Of a DNA stretch of 13,356 nt, positions 6,837 to 13,350 are shown in pieces. A program made the translations under genes and the position numbers. Below the pieces are notes generated by a model. The model had not been told where the DNA came from, did no database searches, and saw only the letters and a program-made list of their open reading frames with translations. Origin of the DNA: Burkholderiaceae bacterium. Its GTDB lineage: Bacteria; Pseudomonadota; Gammaproteobacteria; Burkholderiales; Burkholderiaceae_C. The stretch covers positions 1-13,356 of the forward strand of contig JALRFN010000294.1 in NCBI GenBank assembly GCA_023268425.1, in the 5' to 3' direction. Every line of letters begins with the position of its first letter. Positions within the stretch are counted from its first letter, which is position 1.

Positions 6837-7361
6837 TCACGGCTTGCCGCTGACCAGCAGAAATGGCCGCTGATTGGTCGACATCTCACGGCAAAAGGTG
6901 TAAGCGCTGTAGGTGTTGGTGGTGCAGCCCATGTAATCGCCGTGGCGGCTGGCATCGCTGTTCCAATAGCTGTCGGCAACCACTGAGGGAAAGACCTGGC
7001 GGTTGATCGCCGGATTGACGCAGGATCGACTCAAAATGGTCTGCATTTCGGCCTGCGTGGGCAAGCGCCACACCCGGTCAGAGTGGCGATTGAAGTCCTC
7101 GACGTAGTGCTGCGCGTCTTCTCGCGTGGCCAACACCGCCAAACCCACGCATTGGCCATCGCGGAAGCGTTCGCCCGCGTTGCAGCGGTACCAGGTCAAG
7201 CCCGATTCGGCGTCGACCGCCAAGCCACCATCCTTCAGCGCAAACGAGCCGACGTCGCCCGCAGCGAAGAAGTCGTCGCACAAAGGTTGATCGCGGTAGC
7301 GGCCACAGCCACTGAGCAGGCTGGCGCCCATCAGCAGCAGGCCAAGCAGGATCTTCATCAT
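6837..7361 (-). CDS. Cys-rich DUF1566-type lipoprotein, sigma-28 controlled
   Basis: The 174-residue protein begins with a lipoprotein signal (MKILLGLLLMGASLLSGC). The mature part carries a GLTWYRC motif and a VWRLPTQAEM motif about 45 residues later, the hallmark pair of the DUF1566/Lcl C-terminal fold. It ends in a Cys-rich tail (RSC, MGC, TFC). Six cysteines beyond the lipidated one could form three disulfides in the periplasm. Three ATG codons stand in tandem (7364, 7361, 7358); the GAGGA site before them suits 7361 or 7358. A strong sigma-28 promoter (7437-7463) drives it, back to back with that of pomA, so it should be made with the stators. No function is known; an outer-membrane part of the motor or stator anchor is inference. 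Confidence 0.8.
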   Translation of the reverse strand: MMKILLGLLLMGASLLSGCGRYRDQPLCDDFFAAGDVGSFALKDGGLAVDAESGLTWYRCNAGERFRDGQCVGLAVLATREDAQHYVEDFNRHSDRVWRLPTQAEMQTILSRSCVNPAINRQVFPSVVADSYWNSDASRHGDYMGCTTNTYSAYTFCREMSTNQRPFLLVSGKP

Positions 7362-7436
7362 CATCGTCCTCGAATGCCCGGTGTGCAAAACACGTCACTC
7401 CGGCAGTGGCAGAGCAAAAGCCGTTCCACAACAACA

Positions 7437-7463
7437 GTATCGGCCCAGGTGGCGAGGTCTTGA
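7437..7463 (-). promoter_or_regulatory. Sigma-28 (FliA) promoter of the DUF1566 lipoprotein gene
   Basis: On the minus strand, TCAAGACC (7463-7456), an 11-base spacer and GCCGATAC (7444-7437) are seen. The -10 box matches the consensus GCCGATAA in seven of eight positions. The predicted start is near 7430, about 70 bases before the lipoprotein start codon. Its -35 box lies five bases from the -35 box of the divergent pomA promoter. Confidence 0.8.
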
Positions 7464-7468
7464 CGCAT

Positions 7469-7495
7469 TCAAGTCTAAAGCCTGGCAACCGATAC
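7469..7495 (+). promoter_or_regulatory. Sigma-28 (FliA) promoter of pomA-pomB
   Basis: TCAAGTCT (7469-7476), an 11-base spacer and ACCGATAC (7488-7495) fit the sigma-28 consensus. Transcription should begin near 7502 and run through pomA, pomB and the SPOR gene. The untranslated leader would be about 73 bases. No obvious Shine-Dalgarno stands before the pomA ATG. Confidence 0.8.
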
Positions 7496-7574
7496 TTGGA
7501 ACAGCGCCTGGCACGCAGTGCTCAGGCACGCGAATTGCTTTGTTCTCACACCCTGTCAAGCACCCAACAGCGCC

Positions 7575-8333
7575 ATGGATATAGCCACCCTCATTGGATT
7601 TGCCGCAACCTTTGGCCTCATCATCATGGCCATGGGCGACCCTGGTCCGTTCGTCGACATGCCGTCGGTGTACATCGTGATCTTGGGTACTGCCACCGCG
7701 GTGTTGGCCCGCAGTTCCATCCCCGAATTCATCGGTGGCATCACGGGTGCACTCAAAGCCCTGCTGCACAAAGAAGACAAGCCCGAGGACTTGATCGAAC
7801 GCTTGGTCGAATTGGGCACCATTGCGCGCAAAGACGGCATGATCGCCTTAGAAGGCCAAGAGATCAAAAACCCGTACATGGCCAAAGGCATCCGCATGTT
7901 GGTCGACGGCACCGAGGCCAGCATGATCAAGTCGGCCATGGAGCGCGAGGCTTCGATGATCAAAAACCGCAATGGCGCGACCATGGCGGTGATCGCCTCG
8001 GCCCAGGAAATTGCGCCCGCCATGGGCATGATCGGTACGCTGGTGGGCTTGGTGTTGATGTTGGGCAACATGTCTGACCCCAAGTCCATTGGCCCGGCGA
8101 TGGCGGTGGCCTTGTTGACCACGCTTTACGGCGCGGTCGTGGCCAACGTGATTTGCATCCCGCTGAACCAAAAGCTGGCCGCCATCGACGGCGTCGAAGG
8201 CTTGAACAACGAGCTCATCTTGGAAGGCGTCTTGTTCATCCAAGGCGGCGGCAACCCACGCATGCTGACCGATTTGCTGATTTCTTTTGTTGATCCCAAA
8301 GCACGCGGCAAGCTCGAGGCCGCTGGCGGCTAA
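7575..8333 (+). CDS. pomA: PomA, sodium-type flagellar stator subunit (MotA/TolQ/ExbB family)
   Basis: The 252-residue protein matches Vibrio PomA in length and almost throughout. It starts MDIATLIGFAATFGLIIMAM (first membrane helix), followed by a MPSVYIVILGT helix. The cytoplasmic loop has KPEDLIERLVELGTIARKDG and LVDGTEASMIKSAMERE. The third and fourth helices have IAPAMGMIGTLVGLVLML and AMAVALLTTLYGAVVANV. The threonines of GTLVG and LLTTLYG line the ion path in PomA; the second is typical of sodium-type rather than proton-type stators. Five PomA around two PomB make the ion channel whose loop pushes the rotor protein FliG. I chose the ATG at 7575 because MDIATL matches the family start, although no clear ribosome binding site precedes it. 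pomB follows after 33 bases. Confidence 0.93.
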   Translation: MDIATLIGFAATFGLIIMAMGDPGPFVDMPSVYIVILGTATAVLARSSIPEFIGGITGALKALLHKEDKPEDLIERLVELGTIARKDGMIALEGQEIKNPYMAKGIRMLVDGTEASMIKSAMEREASMIKNRNGATMAVIASAQEIAPAMGMIGTLVGLVLMLGNMSDPKSIGPAMAVALLTTLYGAVVANVICIPLNQKLAAIDGVEGLNNELILEGVLFIQGGGNPRMLTDLLISFVDPKARGKLEAAGG

Positions 8334-8366
8334 GCCCTGAGGCACACCGAATAAAGGAAAGCCAAA

Positions 8367-9740
8367 GTGGCAGAAGAAGGCAAGCCGGAAGAAGAAGCAC
8401 CGCCGCCGCGCCCGGAGCCGGCTCAGGAAGAGTGCCCCAAGTGCGAAGAGTGCCCGGAATGTAAGTCGGGGGCGCCAGCGTGGATGGCCACCTTTGCGGA
8501 CATGGCCACCTTGTTGATGGCCTTCTTCGTGTTGATTTTGTCTTTCGCTGAAATGAACGTGCCCAAGTTCAAGCAAATCAGCGGCTCGATGAAAAACTCT
8601 TTCGGCATCCAGCGCTTGATCCCCGTGGTCGAGCCACCCAAGGCCGACAGCCTGATTGCGCGCGAGTTCTCTCCCGCCCAATCAGAGCCCACCCCGCTGA
8701 ACCAAGTGCGGCAAGAAACCACCGACGAACGCAAAGAAAACGTCGAAAAGCGCACCGACCTGGCGCCCCCCAACGCCCAGCAACAGGCCGACTTGGACAA
8801 AGTCAAAAAGGCACTGGAAGATCAAATCGCCAAAGGCGAGGTGGACGCCAAGATTGAGAACGGCCAAGTGGTCATTCAAGTCAACGAAGTCCCCGACAGC
8901 GGTGCGCCCATGAGCGGCAGCGACCAAACCACCGGCAAGAGCAAAGGCGGGGCTGCCAACAACGGCAGCCAAGCTGGTGGCGCAGGGCCCAGCGGCGCAC
9001 AAGCCGGAGGCGCTGCCGCCCAAGGCCAAGCCACGGCAGGCGCCGCGCCCCAAGGCGAACAAAGTTCAGGGGCAGACCAGCAAGGCAAGAAGGCTGCAGG
9101 CACCTCCACACAAGGTGAAGCCAATGCTGGCCAGGCCGTCAAAGGCCAAGCGCCCGCAGGCGAGGTGCCGCAGGGCATGATCGACCTCTACGCCAAAGTG
9201 GCGCAGGTGCAATCCGAAGTGCAGACCAAGGTCAGCGTGCGCAACGCCCAAGACAGCAAGGGCGGCGCAGGCAGTGCCAACATGGCTCAAACCGACAACG
9301 AGTTCAACCGCATCCGCAAAGAACTGGCGCAAGAGATCCAAGCCGGCAAAGCCGAGGTGGAACGCGACGGCGCCCGCATCATCATCCGCTTGGCTGAGCA
9401 AGGCAGCTTCCAATCGGGCAGCGCCGACTTGCAGCCCGGCTTTGTGGGCATGCTCGACAAAGTGGGCGCGTCGATCGCGCAAAGCAAAGGCCGCATCTTC
9501 ATCGAGGGCCACACCGACAATGTGCCGGTGGTTTACAACCAGCGCTTCCAGTCCAACTGGGACTTGTCTGGCGCACGTGCAGGCGCTGTGGCTGACCACT
9601 TGATTGGCAAAGCGGGCTTGGCCGACAGCCGCGTCAGCGTCAGTGGTTTTGCCGACACCCGCCCCATCGACAGCAACGACAGCGCCACAGGGCGTGCGCG
9701 CAACCGGCGCATCGAGGTCATCATCGACGGCGCCAAGTAA
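8367..9740 (+). CDS. pomB: PomB, stator subunit with enlarged repeat-bearing linker
   Basis: The 457-residue protein starts at GTG with AAAGGAAA seven bases before it. A cytoplasmic tail (1-36) contains Cys23, Cys26, Cys29 and Cys32 spaced CxxC throughout. The single membrane helix (about 38-61) reads APAWMATFADMATLLM, with the ion-binding aspartate at 45, then FVLILSFAEMN and a plug-like KFKQISGSMKNSFG. The OmpA-like peptidoglycan-binding domain spans about 310-457, with FIEGHTDNVPV, SNWDLSGARA and ARNRRIEVII. Vibrio PomB, as I remember it, is about 315 residues. The extra length lies between plug and OmpA domain: an apparent copy of the OmpA lead-in (141-185) and seven 10-residue Gly/Ala/Gln repeats (199-268). 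It anchors the stator to the wall and carries the ion; sodium use is inferred from similarity. Confidence 0.93.
   Translation: MAEEGKPEEEAPPPRPEPAQEECPKCEECPECKSGAPAWMATFADMATLLMAFFVLILSFAEMNVPKFKQISGSMKNSFGIQRLIPVVEPPKADSLIAREFSPAQSEPTPLNQVRQETTDERKENVEKRTDLAPPNAQQQADLDKVKKALEDQIAKGEVDAKIENGQVVIQVNEVPDSGAPMSGSDQTTGKSKGGAANNGSQAGGAGPSGAQAGGAAAQGQATAGAAPQGEQSSGADQQGKKAAGTSTQGEANAGQAVKGQAPAGEVPQGMIDLYAKVAQVQSEVQTKVSVRNAQDSKGGAGSANMAQTDNEFNRIRKELAQEIQAGKAEVERDGARIIIRLAEQGSFQSGSADLQPGFVGMLDKVGASIAQSKGRIFIEGHTDNVPVVYNQRFQSNWDLSGARAGAVADHLIGKAGLADSRVSVSGFADTRPIDSNDSATGRARNRRIEVIIDGAK
8787..8921 (+). repeat. Partial duplicate of the OmpA lead-in segment inside pomB
   Basis: PomB residues 141-185 (VKKALEDQIAKGE ... 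GQVVIQV ... SGS) align with residues 311-352 (IRKELAQEIQAGK ... ARIIIRL ... SGS) at a fixed offset of 170. The alignment runs without a gap for about 30 residues and then needs a three-residue gap before SGS. Both have a helix followed by a beta strand and a Ser-Gly-Ser end. The second copy continues into the real OmpA domain, while the first runs into the repeat linker. An ancient internal duplication is likely. Similarity is now only at the protein level. Confidence 0.6.
8961..9170 (+). repeat. Seven tandem 30-base repeats in pomB (decapeptide linker)
   Basis: The sequence encodes seven units of ten residues (PomB 199-268). Glycine occurs at residues 200, 210, 220 and so on to 270, and again at 205, 215 and so on to 265. 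CAAGG(C/T), encoding Gln-Gly, recurs at 9021, 9051, 9081 and 9111; AAAGGC follows at 9141 and CAGGGC at 9171, exactly 30 bases apart. The outer units have drifted (Asn-Gly, Ser-Gly). The product is a flexible, hydrophilic Gly/Ala/Gln spacer in the periplasm. Confidence 0.88.
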
Positions 9741-9791
9741 GCGTGCCTGGTGGCGCAAGCCCGTGCGCGCTGACCCCATGCCCCACACCGC

Positions 9792-11486
9792 ATGACTCAG
9801 CCCCCCGCCATCGACATCGCGCCAGCAGCGCACAACATCTTGCTGGATGATGATGGCCTGACGCGTTTGGGCAGCTTGGTTGGGGCCTTGACCCAAGGCC
9901 ACAGCAGCGTGGCGCTGGCCAGCGGCAACATCGCCTGGTTGCAACACCATGCTTTGGCGCTCACGCAGGCCGTGCGCGAGCAAGCCGGTGTGGTGTTGAC
10001 CGTCCACCCGCACACCGAACTGGAAGCACTGCTGGAACAGTTCAATGCCCTCAGCGCCCAACTGCCCGTCCGCGCGGCCCGCCAATCGCCCAAGCGTGAG
10101 ACGCCAACCCACGTTTGGTTGATGCAGTCGGCCGAACAATACCCAGCACCAACCCTGCTCACCTTGCAGCGCTTGGTGCAAGATTTCCCAGCGCTCAAGT
10201 TGCGCTTGGCTTTTGTGTTTTACGGTGACATCGCCGCCTCGCCGCTGGCCAACTGGCCCAACCTGTGGTGCTGGCCTTTGGTACCCATCGACCACGCGCA
10301 CGCCCAAGCCTTGCGCCAACGTGCGCAAGCCTTGGGCCACTTGGACGAGGCGCAAACCTGGTTGGCGCGCTGCGGCTTCACCCAGAATTCAAGTCAAGCC
10401 CAACGCCAAGCCGCTCACCCCCCAACACCACCCGCGTCACCCGCTGGTGCACGCCGCTGGCGCTGGCGCGCTGCCGCGCTCGCATTCTTAGCCTTGGCCG
10501 GCGTGGGGGGCGCGGCTTGGCGCCACAACACCGCTGCGACAGCAAGTGGCGCGCTTGAGCCCAAGCCCATCAGCGAGCCTTCAGCAGCCACGGTGGTCGC
10601 CGCGGAAAAACCTCAGGCCGCAGCGACCCAGCCCGACACACCGCCACCACCGAAAGCTGGCCAGGATGCTGGCGCCAAGGGTGCAGCCTCGACTGCAGCG
10701 CGCACAGCCACTGACTCCACACCGCCGGCCAAACCAACACCGCCAACGCCTGCCGGCGTGGCCACCACCCAAAAGAAGGCAGCAGCGGTGGCGCCCACAC
10801 CAGAAGTGTTGAACGCGCCCAAGTTGGAGACCAAATTTGCCATCGCCGTGCTGGCCAAGCCCGACGTGGCCCCACCTGCGCAGCCCCAAGTCAGCCCCCC
10901 AAGTGCGCCCAACACCCACGAGCAAGCAGCCAGTGCACCAACGCCCGAGGACAACGGGCGTGAGGGCGGCAACAGCGGCACGAAAGCCAAGGCAGCGTCA
11001 TCACCATCCAGCCCAGCCCCAGCGTTGAGCACACTCAGCGCCCCGGGACCCAGTGGCAGCAATTCACAAATCAAAGGGGTGGCCACCGTCGCCAAAGAGC
11101 CCAGCAGTGTGGCGACACCAGGCAACTTGGACCTCACTGCACGCGACGACGCCTTGTTGCCGACACCGAACAGCCCCAGCGGCGTGAGCAAACCCGCCAG
11201 CGAGGCGTGGATTCAAGCCTTGCCCAACGAGCGCTGGTTGATTGAGCACAGCCGCCACAACTCCAAAGAAGCGGCTGCGCTGTGGACGGGCTCACACCCC
11301 GGCCTTGAACACGCACGCGTGGTCGTCTTGCCTGCGCCCAAAGGCCAAAACCAGTACGTGGTCGTGACCGGGCCATTTGTTGACCAAGCCGCTGCGCGCC
11401 GCTACGCCGATCAAATCCAAAACACCAGTGCCCCCGTGTTTTTGCTCGGCGCCGACCTGAAGCGTCAAGCCAGCCTGCGCCCTTGA
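9792..11486 (+). CDS. DamX-like membrane protein: degenerate ATPase-like domain, one helix, SPOR domain
   Basis: The 564-residue protein has three parts. Residues 1-200 resemble the AAA-type domain of ExeA/MshM/DamX proteins. WLMQSAEQYPAPTLLTLQRL sits where a Walker B 'DEAQ' region would be and LAFVFYGD where the sensor strand would be. The P-loop position reads ALASGNIAWL without GxxGxGK[ST], so ATP binding is unlikely. A single membrane helix (about 226-243) follows the basic RRWRWR. A long Ala/Pro/Thr-rich periplasmic stretch then leads to a SPOR-like C-terminus (about 480-555) with NERWLIEHSRHNSKEAA, YVVVTGPFVDQAAARRYADQ and VFLLGADL. SPOR domains bind glycan strands stripped of peptides, often at division sites. 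It is 51 bases after pomB on the same strand, so it belongs to the stator operon. Confidence 0.75.
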   Translation: MTQPPAIDIAPAAHNILLDDDGLTRLGSLVGALTQGHSSVALASGNIAWLQHHALALTQAVREQAGVVLTVHPHTELEALLEQFNALSAQLPVRAARQSPKRETPTHVWLMQSAEQYPAPTLLTLQRLVQDFPALKLRLAFVFYGDIAASPLANWPNLWCWPLVPIDHAHAQALRQRAQALGHLDEAQTWLARCGFTQNSSQAQRQAAHPPTPPASPAGARRWRWRAAALAFLALAGVGGAAWRHNTAATASGALEPKPISEPSAATVVAAEKPQAAATQPDTPPPPKAGQDAGAKGAASTAARTATDSTPPAKPTPPTPAGVATTQKKAAAVAPTPEVLNAPKLETKFAIAVLAKPDVAPPAQPQVSPPSAPNTHEQAASAPTPEDNGREGGNSGTKAKAASSPSSPAPALSTLSAPGPSGSNSQIKGVATVAKEPSSVATPGNLDLTARDDALLPTPNSPSGVSKPASEAWIQALPNERWLIEHSRHNSKEAAALWTGSHPGLEHARVVVLPAPKGQNQYVVVTGPFVDQAAARRYADQIQNTSAPVFLLGADLKRQASLRP

Positions 11487-11502
11487 GGCCGAGAGCGCCT
11501 CA
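11484..11502. other. Hairpin joining two convergent stop codons
   Basis: TGAGGC and GCCTCA form a perfect six-base inverted repeat with a seven-base loop. The left arm begins with the TGA of the SPOR gene and the right arm ends with the reversed TGA of fliS. No T-run follows on either side, so it is not a standard intrinsic terminator, but it may slow read-through from both directions. Confidence 0.5.
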
Positions 11503-11916
11503 GTGCAACTGCGGGGTCATGTGCCGGGCATCGGTCGGCACCAGCTCTGGCTCTGCTTGCCAGGCTTGACGCACTTGACTGAGCAAGTCAGCGGCTTCGC
11601 GATAGGCCACCAAAGGCTCGACCGCCGTGCTGCCGCGCAAACGCCGCTGCACGTAGTCGAACAACTCAAACAATTGACGCGCCAGTTCACCGCCTCGGCG
11701 CATGTCCAAGGTCATTTGCAAGGCTTGCACCACCGCTGCCGCTCGCCAAGCCTGGGCAGAGGCATGCTGTTGGTCTGATTGCGCGCCGAATGCATGGGCA
11801 CCCATGCACAGCTCAATCGCCGCGTCAAACTGCAGGGCGACCCAAACCTGCGCTGTGGCCAAGGAGGTGGCTGCTGCTGCAGTTGATGGGGTGGTGTGTG
11901 TACTGGATGTGTTCAT
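11500..11916 (-). CDS. fliS: FliS-like flagellin chaperone
   Basis: The 138-residue helical protein carries the most typical FliS stretch near its C-terminal third: MTLDMRRGGELARQLFELFD followed by YVQRRLRGS, matching the family's 'sLd...GGeia..L..LYdYm..rL'. The N-terminal half has the helix pair LATAQVWVALQFDAAIELCM. FliS binds the C-terminus of flagellin in the cytoplasm, stops early polymerisation and delivers it to the export gate. I chose the ATG at 11916; the open frame extends upstream, but that part overlaps the neighbouring gene and looks unlike protein. The ribosome binding site is weak. No flagellin or fliD gene is beside it. It lies 40 bases after a dehydrogenase gene and may be read from that gene's promoter. 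Confidence 0.8.
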   Translation of the reverse strand: MNTSSTHTTPSTAAAATSLATAQVWVALQFDAAIELCMGAHAFGAQSDQQHASAQAWRAAAVVQALQMTLDMRRGGELARQLFELFDYVQRRLRGSTAVEPLVAYREAADLLSQVRQAWQAEPELVPTDARHMTPQLH

Positions 11917-11956
11917 GATCGATGAATCGACATGGCCAAGCGCGACTTGAGCGCGC

Positions 11957-12994
11957 TCAGGACAGATCGAGCACCAACTTGCCAAACTGCTGTGCAGCCG
12001 CCAAACGCTCGAACGCGGCGTGCACTTGATCCAGCGGGTACACCGCGTCGATGACGGGTTGAATCTGGTGCTGCTCGACCACGCGCAACAGCTCATGCAA
12101 CTCGGTCAGGTCGCCCAATGTCGAGCCGAAAATCTGCAATTGGCGAATGAAGACGCGGCGCAGATCTGCCGACGGTTGGTCGCCGCTGGTGGCGCCGCAA
12201 GTGACCAATCGACCGCCGCGAACCAGGGCGCGCAGGGCATCACCCCAGACCGCCTCACCGACGTTTTCAAACACCACATCCACGCCACGCCCGCCGGTGT
12301 CGGCCATCACCGTTTTGACCACATCTTGACTGGCCGAGTGGATCACATGATCGGCGCCCAGGGCTTGAGCGCGAGCCAATTTGTCCGCGTGACGTGAAGT
12401 CACCCAAACCTGCGCGCCCATGGCCTTGGCCAACTGCAAACCCGCCAAAGAAACGCCACCACCAACGCCGAAGATGAGCACGGACTCACCCGCACGCAGT
12501 CGCGCCTTGTTCGCCAGCATGCGCCACGCCGTCAAGTGGTTGACCACCAAAGCCGCACCTTGCGCGAAGCTCAAGCCATCTGGCAGGGGCAACACGTTCT
12601 GGGCCGGCACACTGACCCACTGCGCAAAGGTTCCATCACGGTGCTCGCCCATCAAGCGCATGGACGTACACAGCACCCCCTCACCGCGCAAACAAAACTC
12701 ACAACGACCACAGGTCACACCGGGGTAGACCAAGACCCGCTGACCCACCCGCAAGCGAGGCTCATCGGCGTCACAAGCCTCGACCACGCCCGCGGCGTCC
12801 AACCCCATGATTTGCGGCAAACGGTGGGTGATGCCCGCGCCGCTGTTGCGCATGTACAAGTCCACTTGGTTCAACGTGGCCGCATGCACACGCACCAAGA
12901 CCTCGCCCGGCGCACGCGTGGGCTTGGGCAGGCGTTGCACCTCGACCACCTCGTTGCCACCGTGCCCTGTCAGCACCACCGCTTGCATCGTCAT
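11957..12994 (-). CDS. Zinc-binding MDR dehydrogenase (quinone oxidoreductase-like)
   Basis: The 345-residue enzyme has the medium-chain dehydrogenase/reductase fold: a GroES-like N-terminal half and a Rossmann half. The nucleotide loop is VLIFGVGGGVSLAGLQLAKA (about 173-192), and the next strand ends VWVTSRHADK, where the arginine suggests NADP(H). Four cysteines (95, 98, 101, 109; CGRCEFCLRGEGVLC) form the structural zinc lobe. The catalytic zinc ligands of alcohol dehydrogenases are absent: the usual cysteine region reads ATLNQVDLYMR and the 'GHE' reads GLDAAG. It is therefore more likely a reductase of quinones or enones than a classical alcohol dehydrogenase. GGAG stands five bases before the first of two ATG codons. 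It is not a flagellar gene; its link to fliS seems positional. Confidence 0.85.
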   Translation of the reverse strand: MTMQAVVLTGHGGNEVVEVQRLPKPTRAPGEVLVRVHAATLNQVDLYMRNSGAGITHRLPQIMGLDAAGVVEACDADEPRLRVGQRVLVYPGVTCGRCEFCLRGEGVLCTSMRLMGEHRDGTFAQWVSVPAQNVLPLPDGLSFAQGAALVVNHLTAWRMLANKARLRAGESVLIFGVGGGVSLAGLQLAKAMGAQVWVTSRHADKLARAQALGADHVIHSASQDVVKTVMADTGGRGVDVVFENVGEAVWGDALRALVRGGRLVTCGATSGDQPSADLRRVFIRQLQIFGSTLGDLTELHELLRVVEQHQIQPVIDAVYPLDQVHAAFERLAAAQQFGKLVLDLS

Positions 12995-13089
12995 CTCTGC
13001 TCCATTTCATTGACTGCGACCCAGTGAAGCGCACCGGGTCCGCGTCGACGCTCAGCTGAGCTGCATCTGGCGAGCGAGCGGTGGTCTGA
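12995..13089. other. Short gap between the DUF1653 gene and the dehydrogenase
   Basis: This 95-base gap contains the ribosome binding site of the dehydrogenase gene and a perfect 12-base palindrome, GCTCAGCTGAGC, at 13050-13061. The palindrome could be a protein-binding site or a small stem. No T-run follows, so it is not a usual terminator, and no promoter was recognised. Confidence 0.4.
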
Positions 13090-13350
13090 TCATGCCAGCG
13101 GCACAAAGCGCGACCGCCACTCCTGCGCCACGCACACCTGCTCAAAAAACATCTCGGCCGGACGAACCCACAAGCCCTGCTCGCCGTACAAAGCGCGGTA
13201 GACCACCATAGGCGCCAAGGTTTCGCTGTGCCTGGCCATACCCAATACCTCGTATTCACCACCTTTGTAATGGCGGTAACGCCCAGGAGGCACGATACAG
13301 TGTTGATTGACAACCAAAACTGGGCCAATTTTTGGATGATTGACACTCAA
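13090..13350 (-). CDS. DUF1653 small protein, start uncertain
   Basis: The frame encodes a small protein of the DUF1653 family. The signature is almost complete: PPGRYRHYKGGEYEVLGMAR, then HSETLAPMVVYRALYG and GLWVRPAEMFFE. Family members are usually 65-80 residues and have no settled function. The frame stays open to the window edge, so the start is uncertain. TTG at 13350 gives 86 residues and GTG at 13293 gives 67, beginning just before the conserved PPGRYRHY. Neither has a clear ribosome binding site in view, and the true start may lie outside the window. It is 95 bases upstream of the dehydrogenase gene on the same strand. Confidence 0.82.
   Translation of the reverse strand: MSVNHPKIGPVLVVNQHCIVPPGRYRHYKGGEYEVLGMARHSETLAPMVVYRALYGEQGLWVRPAEMFFEQVCVAQEWRSRFVPLA

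Noticed and set aside
8961..9170. CRISPR-like array from 30-base periodicity
   Set aside because: The repeats are contiguous, diverged and in frame inside pomB, with no unique spacers; they encode a peptide linker.
9066..10355. 429-codon open frame on the - strand
   Set aside because: It is antisense to pomB and the SPOR gene and spans their junction; no domain was seen.
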